From NCBI GenBank assembly GCA_950097015.1, contig CATNEN010000001.1:10431001-10495000 (forward strand): a stretch of 64,000 nt of DNA. The letters run 5' to 3'. The notes under the pieces were generated by a model, which did not search any database, was not told the origin of the DNA, and worked only from the letters and a program-made list of their open reading frames with translations. Position numbers and translations under genes: made by a program. Positions 11,167 through 28,390 of this stretch are shown here, piece after piece. This DNA comes from Macrostomum hystrix (lineage: Eukaryota; Platyhelminthes; Macrostomidae). Position 1 is the stretch's first letter, and each line of letters opens with the position of its first letter.

Positions 11167-12715
11167 GCCTATCTCCAGCAGAACTTGCTGTGCGGTCATT
11201 CGATGGCGATTCCGAAACTGTCGATTGTTCGAATATTTCTTGAATCGAATGCTATTTATATGCGTGTTGCTAACCGTCGTGCAATATGACGAACCGGCGT
11301 AGACGACCGGCGAGGACTAACTACCGGGTTTGTTTAATTAACGGACAGGAGTCAGGACAGATATTTCTTCTACTGGAGTAAGTACTAATAATTAGTAGCA
11401 CTTATTATGGCTTTCTTAGAAAACTTGGCTAGGAATTTTATCATTCTGATTTCCAATTTAATATATATTTTTACCGTTGTTCACCGTTGCTTAACTACAC
11501 TTTAATTTTTGTTTAAATATGCATACCCACCCCCAATTTTTGCTATAAATATATGCGCGCTGTAGGGAGAAAAACTAACTTTTGGGAGCTTAACCCAAGT
11601 TCAAGAATAAGATTTGCTGAATGCATGTGTTCTTTGAATAAAAATTGTTATAAAGAGGAAATAACAATGGGAATACATAAAACGTATTGGAGGGCAGTTT
11701 ATTAGGCCTATCGAGACGATAGCAAAAGGCAAGTTTTGGATAGAAATAAATATGTTGTGTTTGTCTGGTACCCTCCAATCAGTTGGAGCCTTTAAAGACT
11801 GGGTGTGATCAATAAGTATTAAAAGAATAATTCTATACAGTTAAAAGTAAAAGTGTCTTACCACTCGGGCACTTATGATTTGCTACCACAGTAATTAAAT
11901 TTATATTAAAGTGTTATACTTCCCTATAAATAGGGAAATTTTTAAAACATAACGAAAGTTGACATTTAAATAAGCATTTTTGCAGTGGATAAATATAAGT
12001 AATTTATAAAGAATAAAAATAAAGAGAAGGGCTTTACGACAACTGGTGACGGCTGTGAGATTTTAGTAAATAGCCCTACAACACAATATATTGTAAAACA
12101 AGTATTTATAAGGTAGTAGGATACTAATATATAGAGTAAAAAGCGAATATAATAGCTACAGATTAAAGGCTTGAAAAAAATTCAGATTTAGATAGTGATT
12201 GCTTGGTTAAGTTGCTTTGAAATTTTTATGTCAAATTTGCCGTACGACAAAAATTTCGAATGCTATGTTAACATAGCCGATTTGAATTTTATTTTCGTGT
12301 AGAAACCATATGAAACAGAACGACTGAAATGTACAATTTGATTATTAAAAAATTATTTTAATTCAGATTTTGAAGCAACTTATTTCTTTCTTCAATTAAA
12401 TTTTGTTATACAATTTATAAAATGCTTATTTTCAAAATATACCTCAAAAAGTAAGTTCAGCAGCTTTAAAAATGCGCACGTTTTTACACTTCACGGCTCC
12501 AAAAAGTCACCATAGAAGATTTTTGCAGGACGCAAGACTTTTTACGTTACAAAATAGCACTTTTATATGCATTTTTTATTCAGTTTCAAAAGGCTTTTTA
12601 GTTATCTATTTGGTATTTTTTCTTTTAAAGATTTTTGCGAAATCAGGTCATTTTAACTTGTTACGAAACTGTGGACCCACACTTTTACGCAACGCAATGC
12701 GCATGATGTCATCTT
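11167..12715. other. AT-rich intergenic region
   Basis: No gene, RNA gene or mobile-element boundary is seen. Open frames are short and compositionally like the surrounding AT-rich DNA. Confidence 0.5.
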
Positions 12716-13775
12716 AAAGCACTTGCTAAATGCTATTTATTGACACCACACTGAAGGCCTGGCATAGCATCGTTAATAAATGGCAGCGTGAAATATAGCA
12801 AAAAACGCATAGTACCGGAACCTCGTAATTCGGTAAAATGTTAATAGCGTCAAAATACGAATTTTCGCACACTAACGAAGATGGCAGTCATCTGTACGTG
12901 TTTACTGGGCACAATAGTGCTCTTGGAAGCTAAGAACCTCATAGCGAAAATTAATATATTTTCCGCCCTATGTAGTGCTCAAATGGGTTGTTTTTGCACA
13001 AAATCACGTTTTCCGATTTTGAGAGTCAATTAAAAATTTTTTTTGCAACTGACAGACGTGAATGTCACTTTTTCTGAGAGTAGTCATCTAGATGTTTCTA
13101 ATAAGTACTAATATGGGTCATTCTTATGCTTCACCTATCCTTAGTATAGGTACAAAGTCATTATTTCATTTCCAGCAAGTCACGTGACCTGGCCTGAGGT
13201 GTACAACGCATCGTGCAATGCCAGCGAACATACACTCAAATTAAAGCACTTTTTAAATGCTAACTATTGACACCACACTGAAGGCCTGGCGTAGCATCGT
13301 TAATAAATGGCAGCGTGAAATATAGCAAAAAAAACGCATAACACCGGAACCTCGTAATTCGGTAAATGTTATTAGCGTAAAAATACGAATTTTCGCACAC
13401 TAACGAAGATAGCAGTCATCTGTACGTGTTTACTGGGCACAATAGTGCTCTTGGAAGCTAAGAACCTCATAGCGAAAATCAATAAATTTTTCACCCTATG
13501 TGTGCTCATATGGGTTGTTTTTGCACAAAATCACGTTTTTCGATTTTAAAAGTCAATTATAGCAAAATTTTGCAACTGACAGACGTGAATATCATTTTTT
13601 CTGACAGTAGTCATCTAGGTGTTTCTAATAAGTACAAATTTTGGCTCATTCTTACGCTTCACCTATCCTTAGTATAGGTACAAAGTCATTATTTCATTTC
13701 CAGCAAGTCACGTGACCTGTCCTGAGGTGTACAACGCATCGTGCAATGACAGCGAACATACATTCAAATTAAAGT
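12716..13775. repeat. Tandem duplication of a 527-bp unit
   Basis: Copy 1 (12716-13242) and copy 2 (13243-13770) run from AAAGCAC...TTGACACCACACTGAAGGCCTGG to ...GCGAACATACA with only scattered substitutions and small indels. A third copy starts at 13771 (AAAGTAC, AATGACACCA) but diverges within about 40 bp. Neither unit has a coding frame. It may be a satellite monomer or the edge of a non-autonomous transposon. Confidence 0.85.
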
Positions 13776-14327
13776 ACATCTAAAATGTAGTTCAATGACA
13801 CCAAGTGCGTCGCGCTCCGGTAATCCGTTTAAAAGTTACAGGCTAAAAAGTATGTTCGATATGCAAGCCCCCCGTACCGTCGTTAAAGTACATTTCTGTA
13901 CCGGCAGCGACTTCAATAAACTAAGACGAAATTTCAAGATATACATATTGTGCGAAATTTAGTTGTGCACCTTGCCTAAAAAGTCTGATTTTCCTAGCAC
14001 GTCGTCGTTGCTTATTTTTTGTACATTTGTATCATGAAAAATGCATAAAAATAGCCTAAATCACGTTTATCGACTTTAGCAGTGTATGGATCAGAGTCAG
14101 TGGAACGAAACGGCTCAAAATGTATTATAAACATGTAGATCTTACCTAAATGACCGCATTCATGTACTTTTTAGAGCCTCGCAACAAGGTTGAATTTCCT
14201 TTATTTCCGTTCGAATACCTACCCGTCGAATATTCGAATGTAATTAACAGGTGCGAATGTACAGTTAAAGTGAGTATCTTGGTTAAAGTCGTGCGTCATG
14301 TAAGAGTCCCAGGTGCCATCGTTAGAA

Positions 14328-14375
14328 TGACGCAGCTCAAAGGTCGCGCTGACGCGCGACCTTTGAGCTGCGTCA
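14328..14375. repeat. Perfect 21-bp inverted repeat with 6-bp spacer
   Basis: Arms 14328-14348 and 14355-14375 are perfect reverse complements around CTGACG. The GC-rich palindrome stands out in AT-rich DNA and could extrude a hairpin. No transposon ends were found around it. Confidence 0.8.
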
Positions 14376-14788
14376 GTTGAAAGTTAAAAAAAATGTGCAT
14401 TTTTTGACACTTAAAAAACACACTTTTACAGAATTACCTATCAAGGTAAGCATTTAGCGGAAAATAACCAACCAGTGTCTTGAAGGTCTAAAAATTCGCC
14501 AAAAGTTGGGTTCAATCAATTTTTGACTCCATATTGTGAATCCTTATTTTTTAAGATTCAAGATTTCGATGGGTCTAAAAAAAGTCACTTTTTTGTTGCC
14601 ATGGCAACCAAGACGCGTTGCTATGGAACTTTCACGTCACTCATCTTGTAGCCCTAAATGTTTTACGTCCATAGAGGGGTCACACATGGTTTCATCTCAA
14701 GTGGTTTTAATTCTGCATCAATTTTAGTTTCTAAAACGTTGATTTTACGTTGGGGGAGTCTCCGGGACATCTTATCTCGGTCTCGTTT

Positions 14789-14861
14789 GTCCGAAAAAAT
14801 TGCCAACGAGGAGCTACGCTCGCTTCGCTCGCTTCGCTCCTCGTTGGCAATTTTTCCGGAC
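14789..14861. repeat. 26-bp inverted repeat with CGCTCGCTT-rich loop
   Basis: Arms 14789-14814 and 14836-14861 match at 25 of 26 positions; the loop is built of repeated CGCTTCGCTC words. Long open frames on both strands here result from the symmetry and are not genes. Confidence 0.8.
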
Positions 14862-15277
14862 TGCACTTCGACCTAACTAGACTAGCAAATGAACCCCATT
14901 CTGTAAGAATTGAATTTCCCCAACTATTTAAGAATTTATTCTGCTGCAAACGATTAGTAATTTCAGTTGTTAAGAAAGCACTAAGAGTTGTAGAAATACA
15001 TTTTGTGTCGAGTCACCAGAATAAAATAATATATAGAAATTTCAAAAGGCTTTAGATTTGTTTGTTAATTAGCTTTTTGTCACAATCGTCATGCCACTGC
15101 CGTCAGGTACAAGCTTTTGAGCTGTCTTATTTTAAAGCGAAGAATCAGAAATACGAGTAGCAACTAACATAGTTTTTGAAAATTATTTGTAGTTTCAAGG
15201 CACAGTTTATTTTCAAGAGAAAATAAAGAATATGCCAGTAAATATACCAGTAGCTTAACACACATCACAAAGACTCA

Positions 15278-15309
15278 AATAGAATCAAATCAGTTTATTT
15301 GATTCTATT
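15278..15309. repeat. 13-bp perfect inverted repeat
   Basis: AATAGAATCAAAT and ATTTGATTCTATT flank the 6-bp spacer CAGTTT, a perfect AT-rich hairpin of unknown role. Confidence 0.6.
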
Positions 15310-15875
15310 TTTTGGCAACACCGGAATTATCGCCTTTTGCAAATCTTACCTAACTGTGCCCGGTAGCTTCTCGGCTTGTGTATTTCTCCACCATTTTTCC
15401 AGCCTTTCTTTTTTCCCATCTTTGATTAAATCTGAGTATTGATTTCCTTCTAGCTGGGATTGCAATTAAAAAGCTACGAAAAATGTGGCCAAGACGGTTT
15501 TACTACTATAAATAAACACGGGGAGTATTTTGGCTAAGTAGAATGAGATTAGCTAGGCTACTATACCAATATTACTCAAAAGATTTTGCTTTAACGAGGT
15601 CTTAAGTAAATTTTGCGAGTTAATTATAGTCGCACCTATATGCTTCAGAATTGCTGAAAATGCTCTTAAACTCACAGTAGGGTTTTAGTTCGGCCGGCCC
15701 TTGAAGCAAAGCTGTTAGCCGATGACGTCAACTTCATTAATATACTCTAAGTTGAAAGTACGAATTTACTGAATTTTCTGAAGTTAATTATAAAACTCCA
15801 AAACTCGAAAACACAGTGGTGTGTAACTTACTGTTTCAATTTATTGATACTACCTTTTGCTACTACAAAAAGTAC

Positions 15876-16230
15876 TAATAATTGCAGAAGGGCTACGGGC
15901 AATGGCACACCATTGGTGACACTAGACCCGCAGCCAGCGAGGAGGCAATTCTGCCCGTTTCGCTGACTCCTGAGCACACACGCACACAGATACTGTACGC
16001 AGGCACACGCTCACACAGGTGTGTACATCTGCCCTGACTTTCTCATGGTCAGGCAGTGTACACTCTCACTGTGCCTTGGAGGTTGGCACTCAAGGGCGTA
16101 AATTGCACGACAAGCCCCCAAGCCTTCTCTCCGTGGCTGCGCCCCAAACGAATGTGGCCTCGCCGTGGAATTGAACTTATGGACCGTGGTGCGAGAGGCA
16201 AAAGCGTTAAATGCTTCGCCACTGACCCCA
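15876..16230 (-). mobile_element. tRNA-derived SINE, family 2
   Basis: Near full-length reverse copy. The 3' end is at the left beside an AATAATTGCAG stretch; the tRNA-like head with degenerate A and B boxes lies at about 16150-16230. It lies about 0.7 kb beyond the 3' end of KATNAL2. Confidence 0.75.
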
Positions 16231-16920
16231 TACTGTACGCGAATGTACACGTACAGCCTGTCCATTTTCGGAATCCTTTAATTCTCACTATCGATTATTA
16301 TCACTAGGCTAGAAGCTCCCGTAACAGATTGTAAAGAAGGTAACGAGTAGAAAATTTACAGAATTTTGCAATATAATAGTAGAAATAAAAAATTCATTCT
16401 ATTTTATTCACATTTTGCGATTTACTATCGAGCTAATTCAGTAAAAACATGAGCTAAACATCCAAACATCCATGCAATTTGAACTATTTTCGTGCAGCAG
16501 GAAAGGCAACAACTGAGATTTCTTTCAGACAAAAAAGCAACAGATTTTTGTATCATACGGAAGAAGACAGTCAGAATTCGTGACAGTCATGTCAGAGCTT
16601 AGCCAGAAATTTGAGAGCAAAGTGAAAGCAACTATAATGCAGGCATTAGATAGGAGTTTGAAATAGAAAACATCACTGCTAGTTGTTTAATCATTTTAAA
16701 CAAAAATATTTTTAACAATAATGAATGTGTAAAAAATGCTTTGAGCAATTTATGGCTAAATTTAAAAATCATACCTCATTATAACAAAGTAAGCATAAAT
16801 AAAAACTTGCATAGAAAACATTCGTTTCTGAAACTGTCGATTGGCACGCAAATTTTAGATTCGCAACATTCGAGAAAAAAGAGAGAGTCACTTAAATAAA
16901 ACAAACAGATATGCAACTGG
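16231..16920. other. 3' flank of KATNAL2, no other gene
   Basis: AT-rich sequence downstream of the KATNAL2 stop codon. It must contain the 3' untranslated region but no convincing poly(A) signal was seen close to the stop. Confidence 0.4.
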
Positions 16921-22058
<5,138 letters not shown>

Positions 22059-23193
22059 TTTTAATAATAATCAAACTGAAACAAGTGAATAATAAAATAC
22101 TTATCTCGATAGAAAAGAAAAAAATGAGTTATTATACGTAGCGCGTATTGAATTAAGTAAAATTAAAAGGCACGATCTATCTTACTTAAAATAAAAGTTA
22201 CAGTAGTAACCATTTAAACAAATTTTTACACCAAAAAATAAAGTTTTGAATTTATGTGACATAATATTAGTTAAATGTTGTCCTGAGTACTAAAAACATA
22301 ATAAGATACAAAATTACACTATATCAGTAAACAATTAGCATGCATTTTAAGAAGAATTCACGCCATTCACGCAGTGATATATCGCCAGGCCAGTGGGGGT
22401 AGTGGTTATTGTAGATGATTGCTAGTTTCAAATCCAAGATTCTTAAAAAATACTTGTTCTCGGTCATTTAAAGTATCTATGCCTATGCCCAAGTTCTTTA
22501 ATCGGATTTAAAGAGTACAATGTAACAGGCTACTTAATAAGTTAAAAATAAATTTAACATCTTAAAATTCAAATTAGGCCTATGCACAATGACAATGTAG
22601 CACATTTTTATATATAATGCTGTGCCTATTGCTGTTGTCTGTGAATTAAATTGTTATTTGTGAATTAATTTTTTAACATCAATAAGCCTTAACACAGAAA
22701 TTCCATAATGCTTGCCAGTTATGTTTGTAAGTAAAAAGATTAATATATATTAATATTATGAATATTATGAATATTATGAAGATGAAGAGAGTGATTAAAT
22801 ATCAGAATGACAAAATTATTGATAGATTCATAAATAAATAAAAAAGTTGAATAAAAAACTCAGACTTGAATTTTTTAAATAGCTTTACAATCTAATCTGC
22901 AAGAAGTATAATAAGGTGATGTCGTGATGATAATAAGTTCTACGTCCATAAATTGCATAATTAACTCCAAGTTAAGATTAAGATTAGGAGATTAAAGATG
23001 AGATTAAAAATTCACTTGCACACAAAATCGTTTTTCACCTTAATGGCCTTTGAACCCTATCCACTGCTTGTCTAGGATAATTTACCTTTGGTCCCCCATC
23101 AGAAAATCCTACTCATTTTACACCACAGTTGAAAAACTGAGTGTAAGTCTTAAAATGTTGTGTTTTAGCTACCTTTCATATAGACACAACATA
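22059..23193. other. Upstream region of KATNAL2, no gene
   Basis: AT-rich DNA that must hold the KATNAL2 promoter. No clear TATA box was seen. A tRNA-like remnant at about 22385-22440 (AGTGGTTATTGTAG, then GTTTCAAATCC) may be an old SINE head. Confidence 0.4.
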
Positions 23194-23201
23194 ATCCTGG
23201 G

Positions 23202-23482
23202 CATACATGCGCAACACCCGGCCGAGCCGGCCGAACCGGCCGGGTGAAACGAGGGCCAAGCAAGGTAAGTCGCAAAAACCAATCGACCAAGCGCAAAAAA
23301 ATCAAAGGGGGGACCAAGGGACAAAAAAGGAAAGCGTGAAGAAAAGGAAAAAGGGGAGAGAAAAAGAGAGCAAATGAGAGCAAACTAAGTCGTAAATAGA
23401 GCAATGAAACGAACTAAGTCGCAAATGAGAGCAAAAACTAAGTCGCAAGGCCGGCTAAGATTTGGGAGGTTGCGCATATATG
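23202..23482. mobile_element. 281-bp MITE with 8-bp target-site duplication
   Basis: Terminal inverted repeats CATACATGCGCAAC (left) and the reverse complement of GTTGCGCATATATG (right) differ at one of 14 positions. The element is flanked by a perfect 8-bp duplication ATCCTGGG (23194-23201 and 23483-23490). Inside are GCCGGCC-type words and repeats of CTAAGTCGCAA. An 8-bp duplication with short TIRs is typical of hAT or P superfamily elements. With no coding capacity it is non-autonomous. Confidence 0.8.
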
Positions 23483-23492
23483 ATCCTGGGTA

Positions 23493-24135
23493 GGGTAATG
23501 TATCATCAACCAAACAAGAATGTGTATTTTTTTAACTTCAAACTTAAGCTACAGATTTTCTATTTAAGATATGATGATAAATCAAAAGCCAAGTTATAGA
23601 AAACAGTTACATCTTTCTAAAAAGTATCTACTTTTGCTATTTTGTCAAATAGAATAAAAGTTATTCCTGCTTTTTATCTAAAACCGAACAATGATTTTCA
23701 TGTATCTTCAAACCAAACAGAGAATTTGATGTTTGGTTTTATAATCTAAGTGAGTGGTTTAATCTTATTTTAAGGAGTAAACTATCATGAATTATGTCAT
23801 TTGAAAGCATTTTTCATGTTCTATAAATAACTACATTTATGGTCATTTAATTGGCAAGCAACCACATACAATCTTCGTCTAAAGTACATACTGAAAAAAT
23901 GTTGTTAAAAAGTATGCTTTTGCAATAAAAATTTCTACTGAAACATCTATATCTTTCTTTCCTCTTATTGCTTCATTGCACATCATGCCTCAGCTTGTAG
24001 ATAATTTCTTCAACTTTCAAATTAGTTGTTCTGTGAAACACAATAGCTTGTTTCTGTCTTGCATGAGACCAAGGAAGGAGTCAAAATTCTTGTTCAGTTT
24101 TGAAGATACACTGTTCGGTTGATGATACATTACCC
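23493..24135 (+). mobile_element. Non-autonomous TIR element, copy 1 (~643 bp)
   Basis: Starts GGGTAATGTATCATCAACC and ends with its reverse complement, flanked by TA on both sides (23491-23492 and 24136-24137). TA duplication and this layout fit Tc1/mariner-like MITEs. The interior is AT-rich and non-coding. It abuts the target duplication of the MITE to its left. Confidence 0.8.
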
Positions 24136-24253
24136 TAAGGATTAGCATGCTATCTTAGAATTTTTTTAACTTTCTAGTTTGCCTAACTTGGTAATACAAA
24201 GTTAACATTTTTCGGAATTCATTATTTTGTAGTCTTTAGAGACATTTATATTA

Positions 24254-24881
24254 GGGTAATGTATCATCAACCAAACAGTGTATCTTCAAAACCAAACAAG
24301 AATTTTGATTCCTTCTTTGGTCTTGTGCAAGACAGAAACAAGCTGTTGTGTTTCACAGAACAAATAATTTGAAAGTCGAAGAAATTATCTACAAGCTGAG
24401 GCATGACATGCAATGAAGCATTAAGAGGAAAGAAAGATATTGATGTTTCAGTAAAATATTTTATCTTAAAAGCATAATTTTTCAGTATATACTTTAGACG
24501 AAGATTCTATGTGGTTGCTTGCCAATAAATGACCATAAATTTAGTTATTTATAGAGCATGAAAAATGCTTTCAAATGACATAATACATGATAGTTCACTC
24601 CTTAAAATAATATTAAACCACACACTCAAATTGTAAAACTGAACATCAAATTCTCTGTTTGGTTTGAAGATGCATGAAAATCATTGTTCGGTTTTAGATA
24701 AAATGCAGGAATAACTTTTTTCTATTGGACGAAATAGCAAAAGCAGATACTTTTTAGAAAGATATAACTGTTTTCTATAACTTGGCTTTTGATTTATCAT
24801 CATATCTTAAATAGAAAATCTGTAGCTTAGGTTTGAAGTTAAAAAAATACGCATTCTTGTTTGGTTGATGATACATTACCC
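24254..24881 (-). mobile_element. Non-autonomous TIR element, copy 2 (~628 bp, inverted)
   Basis: Same termini and interior as copy 1 in the opposite orientation, flanked by TA (24252-24253 and 24882-24883). Only 118 bp separate the copies, so transcription through both would give a double-stranded RNA of about 600 bp with scattered mismatches. Confidence 0.8.
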
Positions 24882-24883
24882 TA

Positions 24884-25485
24884 GTCTCTCACTCCTTATA
24901 CATTTTAGATTTGGCCTATGCTATGGGCTTAGCTAAGAAATATAAAAAATGCCTAGGTAGCTAATATTATAGCTAATAATTAATATTTTTAAAGTTCAAT
25001 ATATTTGTTTTTTGATATTTGTTTTGTTATGTTGGATTTATGTTAAATTTATCATTTTGTTAAAATCTAATATATTGTTTAGACATTGTATTAGCTAATT
25101 GAATTCTATAAAAAGTTCCAGAATAATGGGAATGGGATGCTAGGCCCTAATACAAATTTAAGTAATAGTAAATCAAAAACATATTTTTTTAGTTTAAATA
25201 TAGACTATTTGTACTTTTTGCTTAACTCTTTAATCATAATCTCATATCTTGATAAAAATTGGTGAGTTTGTCTGACAAGTAGCAATAACTATTTATGTCA
25301 CCAGTACTCCTTAGTTAGTATTGGGCTCATTTTGGAAGCCATATTAGGTTCAAAGTAATGTTTGTAAAATGCTCATTAAAATATAATTCTTAACACTTTG
25401 TTTCCTATCTATACCTGTAGTCAGTCTGAACAATATTAATTTTAATTGATGATGTATCCCTAATCAGGCCTAATCATCTAATCTG
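24884..25485. other. AT-rich intergenic DNA
   Basis: No gene or repeat boundary found. Confidence 0.5.
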
Positions 25486-25712
25486 AAGGCTATGTACAAC
25501 TATTCAGTCCATGGGGGATGCAACACCCACCCTCAGTTACCTGAGCTAATGCTGTTACTTATTTTACAGCTGTGTGAACTGAAGCAATGCAGAGTTAAGT
25601 GTTTTGCTAAAGCACACAAATTGTTCTTATGGAGTTGGTAGTCTAGAATCGAACCCCTGACCTTCAAGTCATGAGACCAACACTCCAACCAATAAGGCTA
25701 AAACCTCATAAA
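25486..25712 (-). mobile_element. tRNA-derived SINE, family 1
   Basis: Reverse copy: 3' end (TTCAGTCCATGGG) at the left, body, B box as GGAATCGAAC-like complement near 25650, and a degenerate A-box region to about 25712. A short related scrap (GTCCATGGACTT) is at about 25930. Confidence 0.7.
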
Positions 25713-26092
25713 GTTTCTAAAGCTATAGTAGCATGATAACATATAACTGCGGAAAAATAACAAAGTATATACTTTTTTCTTTTGTTCAAGATTGTAGAAC
25801 ACATCATATTAATAACAGTCTTTAAGCATGGGTCATGAATCTATGCGGCCCAAGGGAAGCATTTTTTCACCTGCTGTAAAATTGGTTTCATTTGAAGGTT
25901 AGGGTATAAATCCAGATAGGTTTATTAGCAGCCCAAGTCCATGGACTTAATAGCTGTTCAATTGACTGACTGTTTCTATTTAATTTAGAAAGTTTTCATG
26001 TAATTTCATTGGTCAAATCTGATAATTCTATACTCTCAAGCATTAAAACTAATTTTTAGTACATTTATTAAACAAAGTCAAAGTTCACAATC

Positions 26093-27801
26093 ATGGGCAT
26101 CACAAGAGACCGGACGCACAAGCGTCGCAAAACCGGCGGTAGGCGCGAGCAGTTGCGCAAGAAGCGCAAGTTTGAACTTGGCCGACCGCCCAGTCTAACC
26201 AAGATTGCCCAGGCTGGCTCAGCCAAACGGGTGCACACTGTGCGGGTACGTGGCGGCGGCATCAAACTGAGGGCATTGCGCTTAGATACGGGCAATTTTA
26301 GTTGGCCATCTCGAGGCGTTGCTAGGAAGACTCGAATTATTGACACTGTCTATAATGCTAGCAATAATGAGCTGGTGCGAACTAAGACTCTGGTCAAGAA
26401 TGCCATTGTGCTCATCGATGCTACACCATTCCGTCAATGGTTCGAATCGCACTATCTATTGCCGTTGGCTCGCAAAAAGGAGAAGAAAACTGTTGCTAAG
26501 CCGGCCGTCGGAGATAAAACCGAGGGCGACAACAAGGAGGGCGGCGAGCAGACCGCTGCAGCTCCAGCCGCTACCGCCGCTGGTGGCCCGATCTCTTTTA
26601 CTCGCAGCAAGAAAACAATGAAGAAGTATAAGGAAAGGCAGAAGAAGGTGAGCAACTTTTCAATGCGGGAGAGACTAATTAAATTTCTATGGATTCATAG
26701 TGACGATGGCAATCGAAATTCGGTTTTTAGGATTTAGGAAATAATAAGATTGATTTCCAGGAAATCGATATTGACCAGATTGAGTTCTAGGAAATCGATA
26801 ATTACCAGATTAAGTTTCCAGAAATCGATAATGACCAGATTGAGTTCCAAGAAAGTGATAATGACCAAATTGAGTTCCAGGAAATGGATAATGACCAGAT
26901 TGAGTGCTTGGAAACCGATAATGACCAGATTGAGTTCTAGGAAATCGATAATGACCAGATTGAGTGCTTAGAAGCCGATAATGACAAGATTGAGTTTTTT
27001 TGGAAACCGATAATGACCAGATTGAGTGCTTGGAAACCGATAATGACCAGATTGAGTTCTAGGAAACCGATAATGACCAGATTAAATTTCCATGAAGTCG
27101 CTACTAACCAGTTTTAGTTCCAGAAAATCGATAATGACCAGATTGAGTTCCAAGAAAGTGATAATGACCAGATTGAGATCTAGGAAATCAATAGTGACCA
27201 GATTGAGTGCTTGGAAACCGATAATGACCAGATTGAGTTCTAGGAAACCGATAATGACCAGATTGAGTGCTTGGAAACCGATAATGACCAGATTGAGTTC
27301 TAGGAAACCGATAATGACCAGATTGAGTGCTTGGAAACTGATAATGACCAGATTGAGTTCTAGGAAACCGATAATGACCAGATTGAGTGCTTAGAAACCG
27401 ATAATGATCAGATTGAGTTCTAGGAAATCGATAATGACCAGATTAAGTTCTAGGAAATCGATAATGACCAGATTATGTTCCTGGGACTTTAAACACTCAG
27501 AAAACTGGATTTCAGGCCTTTTAAAAGCCCTGTCTCTATGAAGACAGGTAATGACAGGAAGACAGGAAACCGATAATGACTCAGAAAACAGGATTTCAGG
27601 CCTTTTAAAAGCCCTGTCTTACAACCCATCGATCCCCAGGCCGAGGTGCCCCCAGCTCTGCTTGAGCAGTTCTCCAGCGGTCGCCTCTACGCGTGCATCA
27701 CCTCCCGGCCTGGTCAGTGTGGCAGGGCTGACGGCTACATTCTGGAGGGCAAAGAGTTGGACTTCTACCTGAGAAAGATTCGCGCCAAGAAGACCAAGTA
27801 A
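26093..27801 (+). CDS. RPS8: 40S ribosomal protein S8 (eS8)
   Basis: Exon 1 is 26093-26647 (185 codons, donor AAG|GTGAGC); exon 2 is 27640-27801 (acceptor CCCCAG|GCC), both phase 0, giving 238 aa. The protein has the family hallmarks: [16 protein letters not shown] at the N-terminus, [47 protein letters not shown], and C-terminal [26 protein letters not shown]. It is about 30 residues longer than vertebrate S8 because of an Ala/Lys/Gly-rich insertion at about 142-175. eS8 is a structural component of the small ribosomal subunit. The 992-bp intron is largely minisatellite. The 5' UTR may include an upstream exon (acceptor-like TTTTTAG near 26058). Confidence 0.96.
26740..27482. repeat. 30-bp minisatellite filling the RPS8 intron
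   Basis: About 25 units built round GATAATGACCAGATTGAGT, alternating TTCTAGGAAACC and GCTTGGAAACC variants in its right half, a sign of higher-order dimer expansion. It starts about 90 bp after the exon 1 donor. Confidence 0.93.
27495..27622. repeat. 84-bp-spaced direct duplication near the RPS8 acceptor
   Basis: A ~42-bp stretch beginning ACTCAGAAAACTGGATTTC occurs at 27495 and again at 27579, just before the exon 2 acceptor, so the branch-point region was duplicated. Confidence 0.7.
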
Positions 27802-27839
27802 AACTGAACTGAGTGGTGACACGACAAGATTTAAGTTGA

Positions 27840-27845
27840 AATAAA
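27840..27845 (+). terminator. RPS8 polyadenylation signal
   Basis: AATAAA 38 bp after the RPS8 stop codon, in a short 3' UTR as usual for ribosomal protein genes. Confidence 0.7.
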
Positions 27846-28104
27846 GGAAGGATTTTAACGAATGTCGTTATTGTTTGCACTTGTTTGCTGATTCTAAGCT
27901 GCTTTTATTGTGGAAGAAATTGTTGGCGCAGTTTTGCTGATTTAAAATACTTGAGTTATTTCACTTAATAGCCTGCTTCAGGTAATACTAAATCAATGCC
28001 TTTTGACTTTATGAAGCTATCATCGTTGATTAAGTATGAACAGATAAATTTGAACTGACCATTATTGGATTGGGACTATGAGCTCCGGGTGTATAAAATG
28101 ATCT

Positions 28105-28390
28105 GATCTCCAGGTGAGATTCCGGTAATGTCTAATCTCCAGGTGAGATTCCGTTAATGTCTAATCTCCAGGTGAGATTCTGTTAATGTCTAATCTCCAG
28201 GTGAGATTCCGTTAATGTCTAATCTCCAGGTGAGATTCCGTTAATGTCTAATCTCCAGGTGAGATTAAGGTAATGCCGAATCTCCAGGTGAGATTCCGTT
28301 AATGTCTAATCTCCAGGTGAGATTCCGTTAATGTCTAATCTCCAGGTGAGATTCCCTTAATGTCTAATCTCCAGGTGAGATTCCTGTAAA
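28105..28390. repeat. 29-bp minisatellite with splice-donor-like core
   Basis: About ten units of 29 bp containing AATCTCCAGGTGAGATT, whose CAG|GTGAG matches the 5' splice-site consensus and whose ends AATCTC/GAGATT are complementary. The spacer part is mostly CCGTTAATGTCT. Confidence 0.93.
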
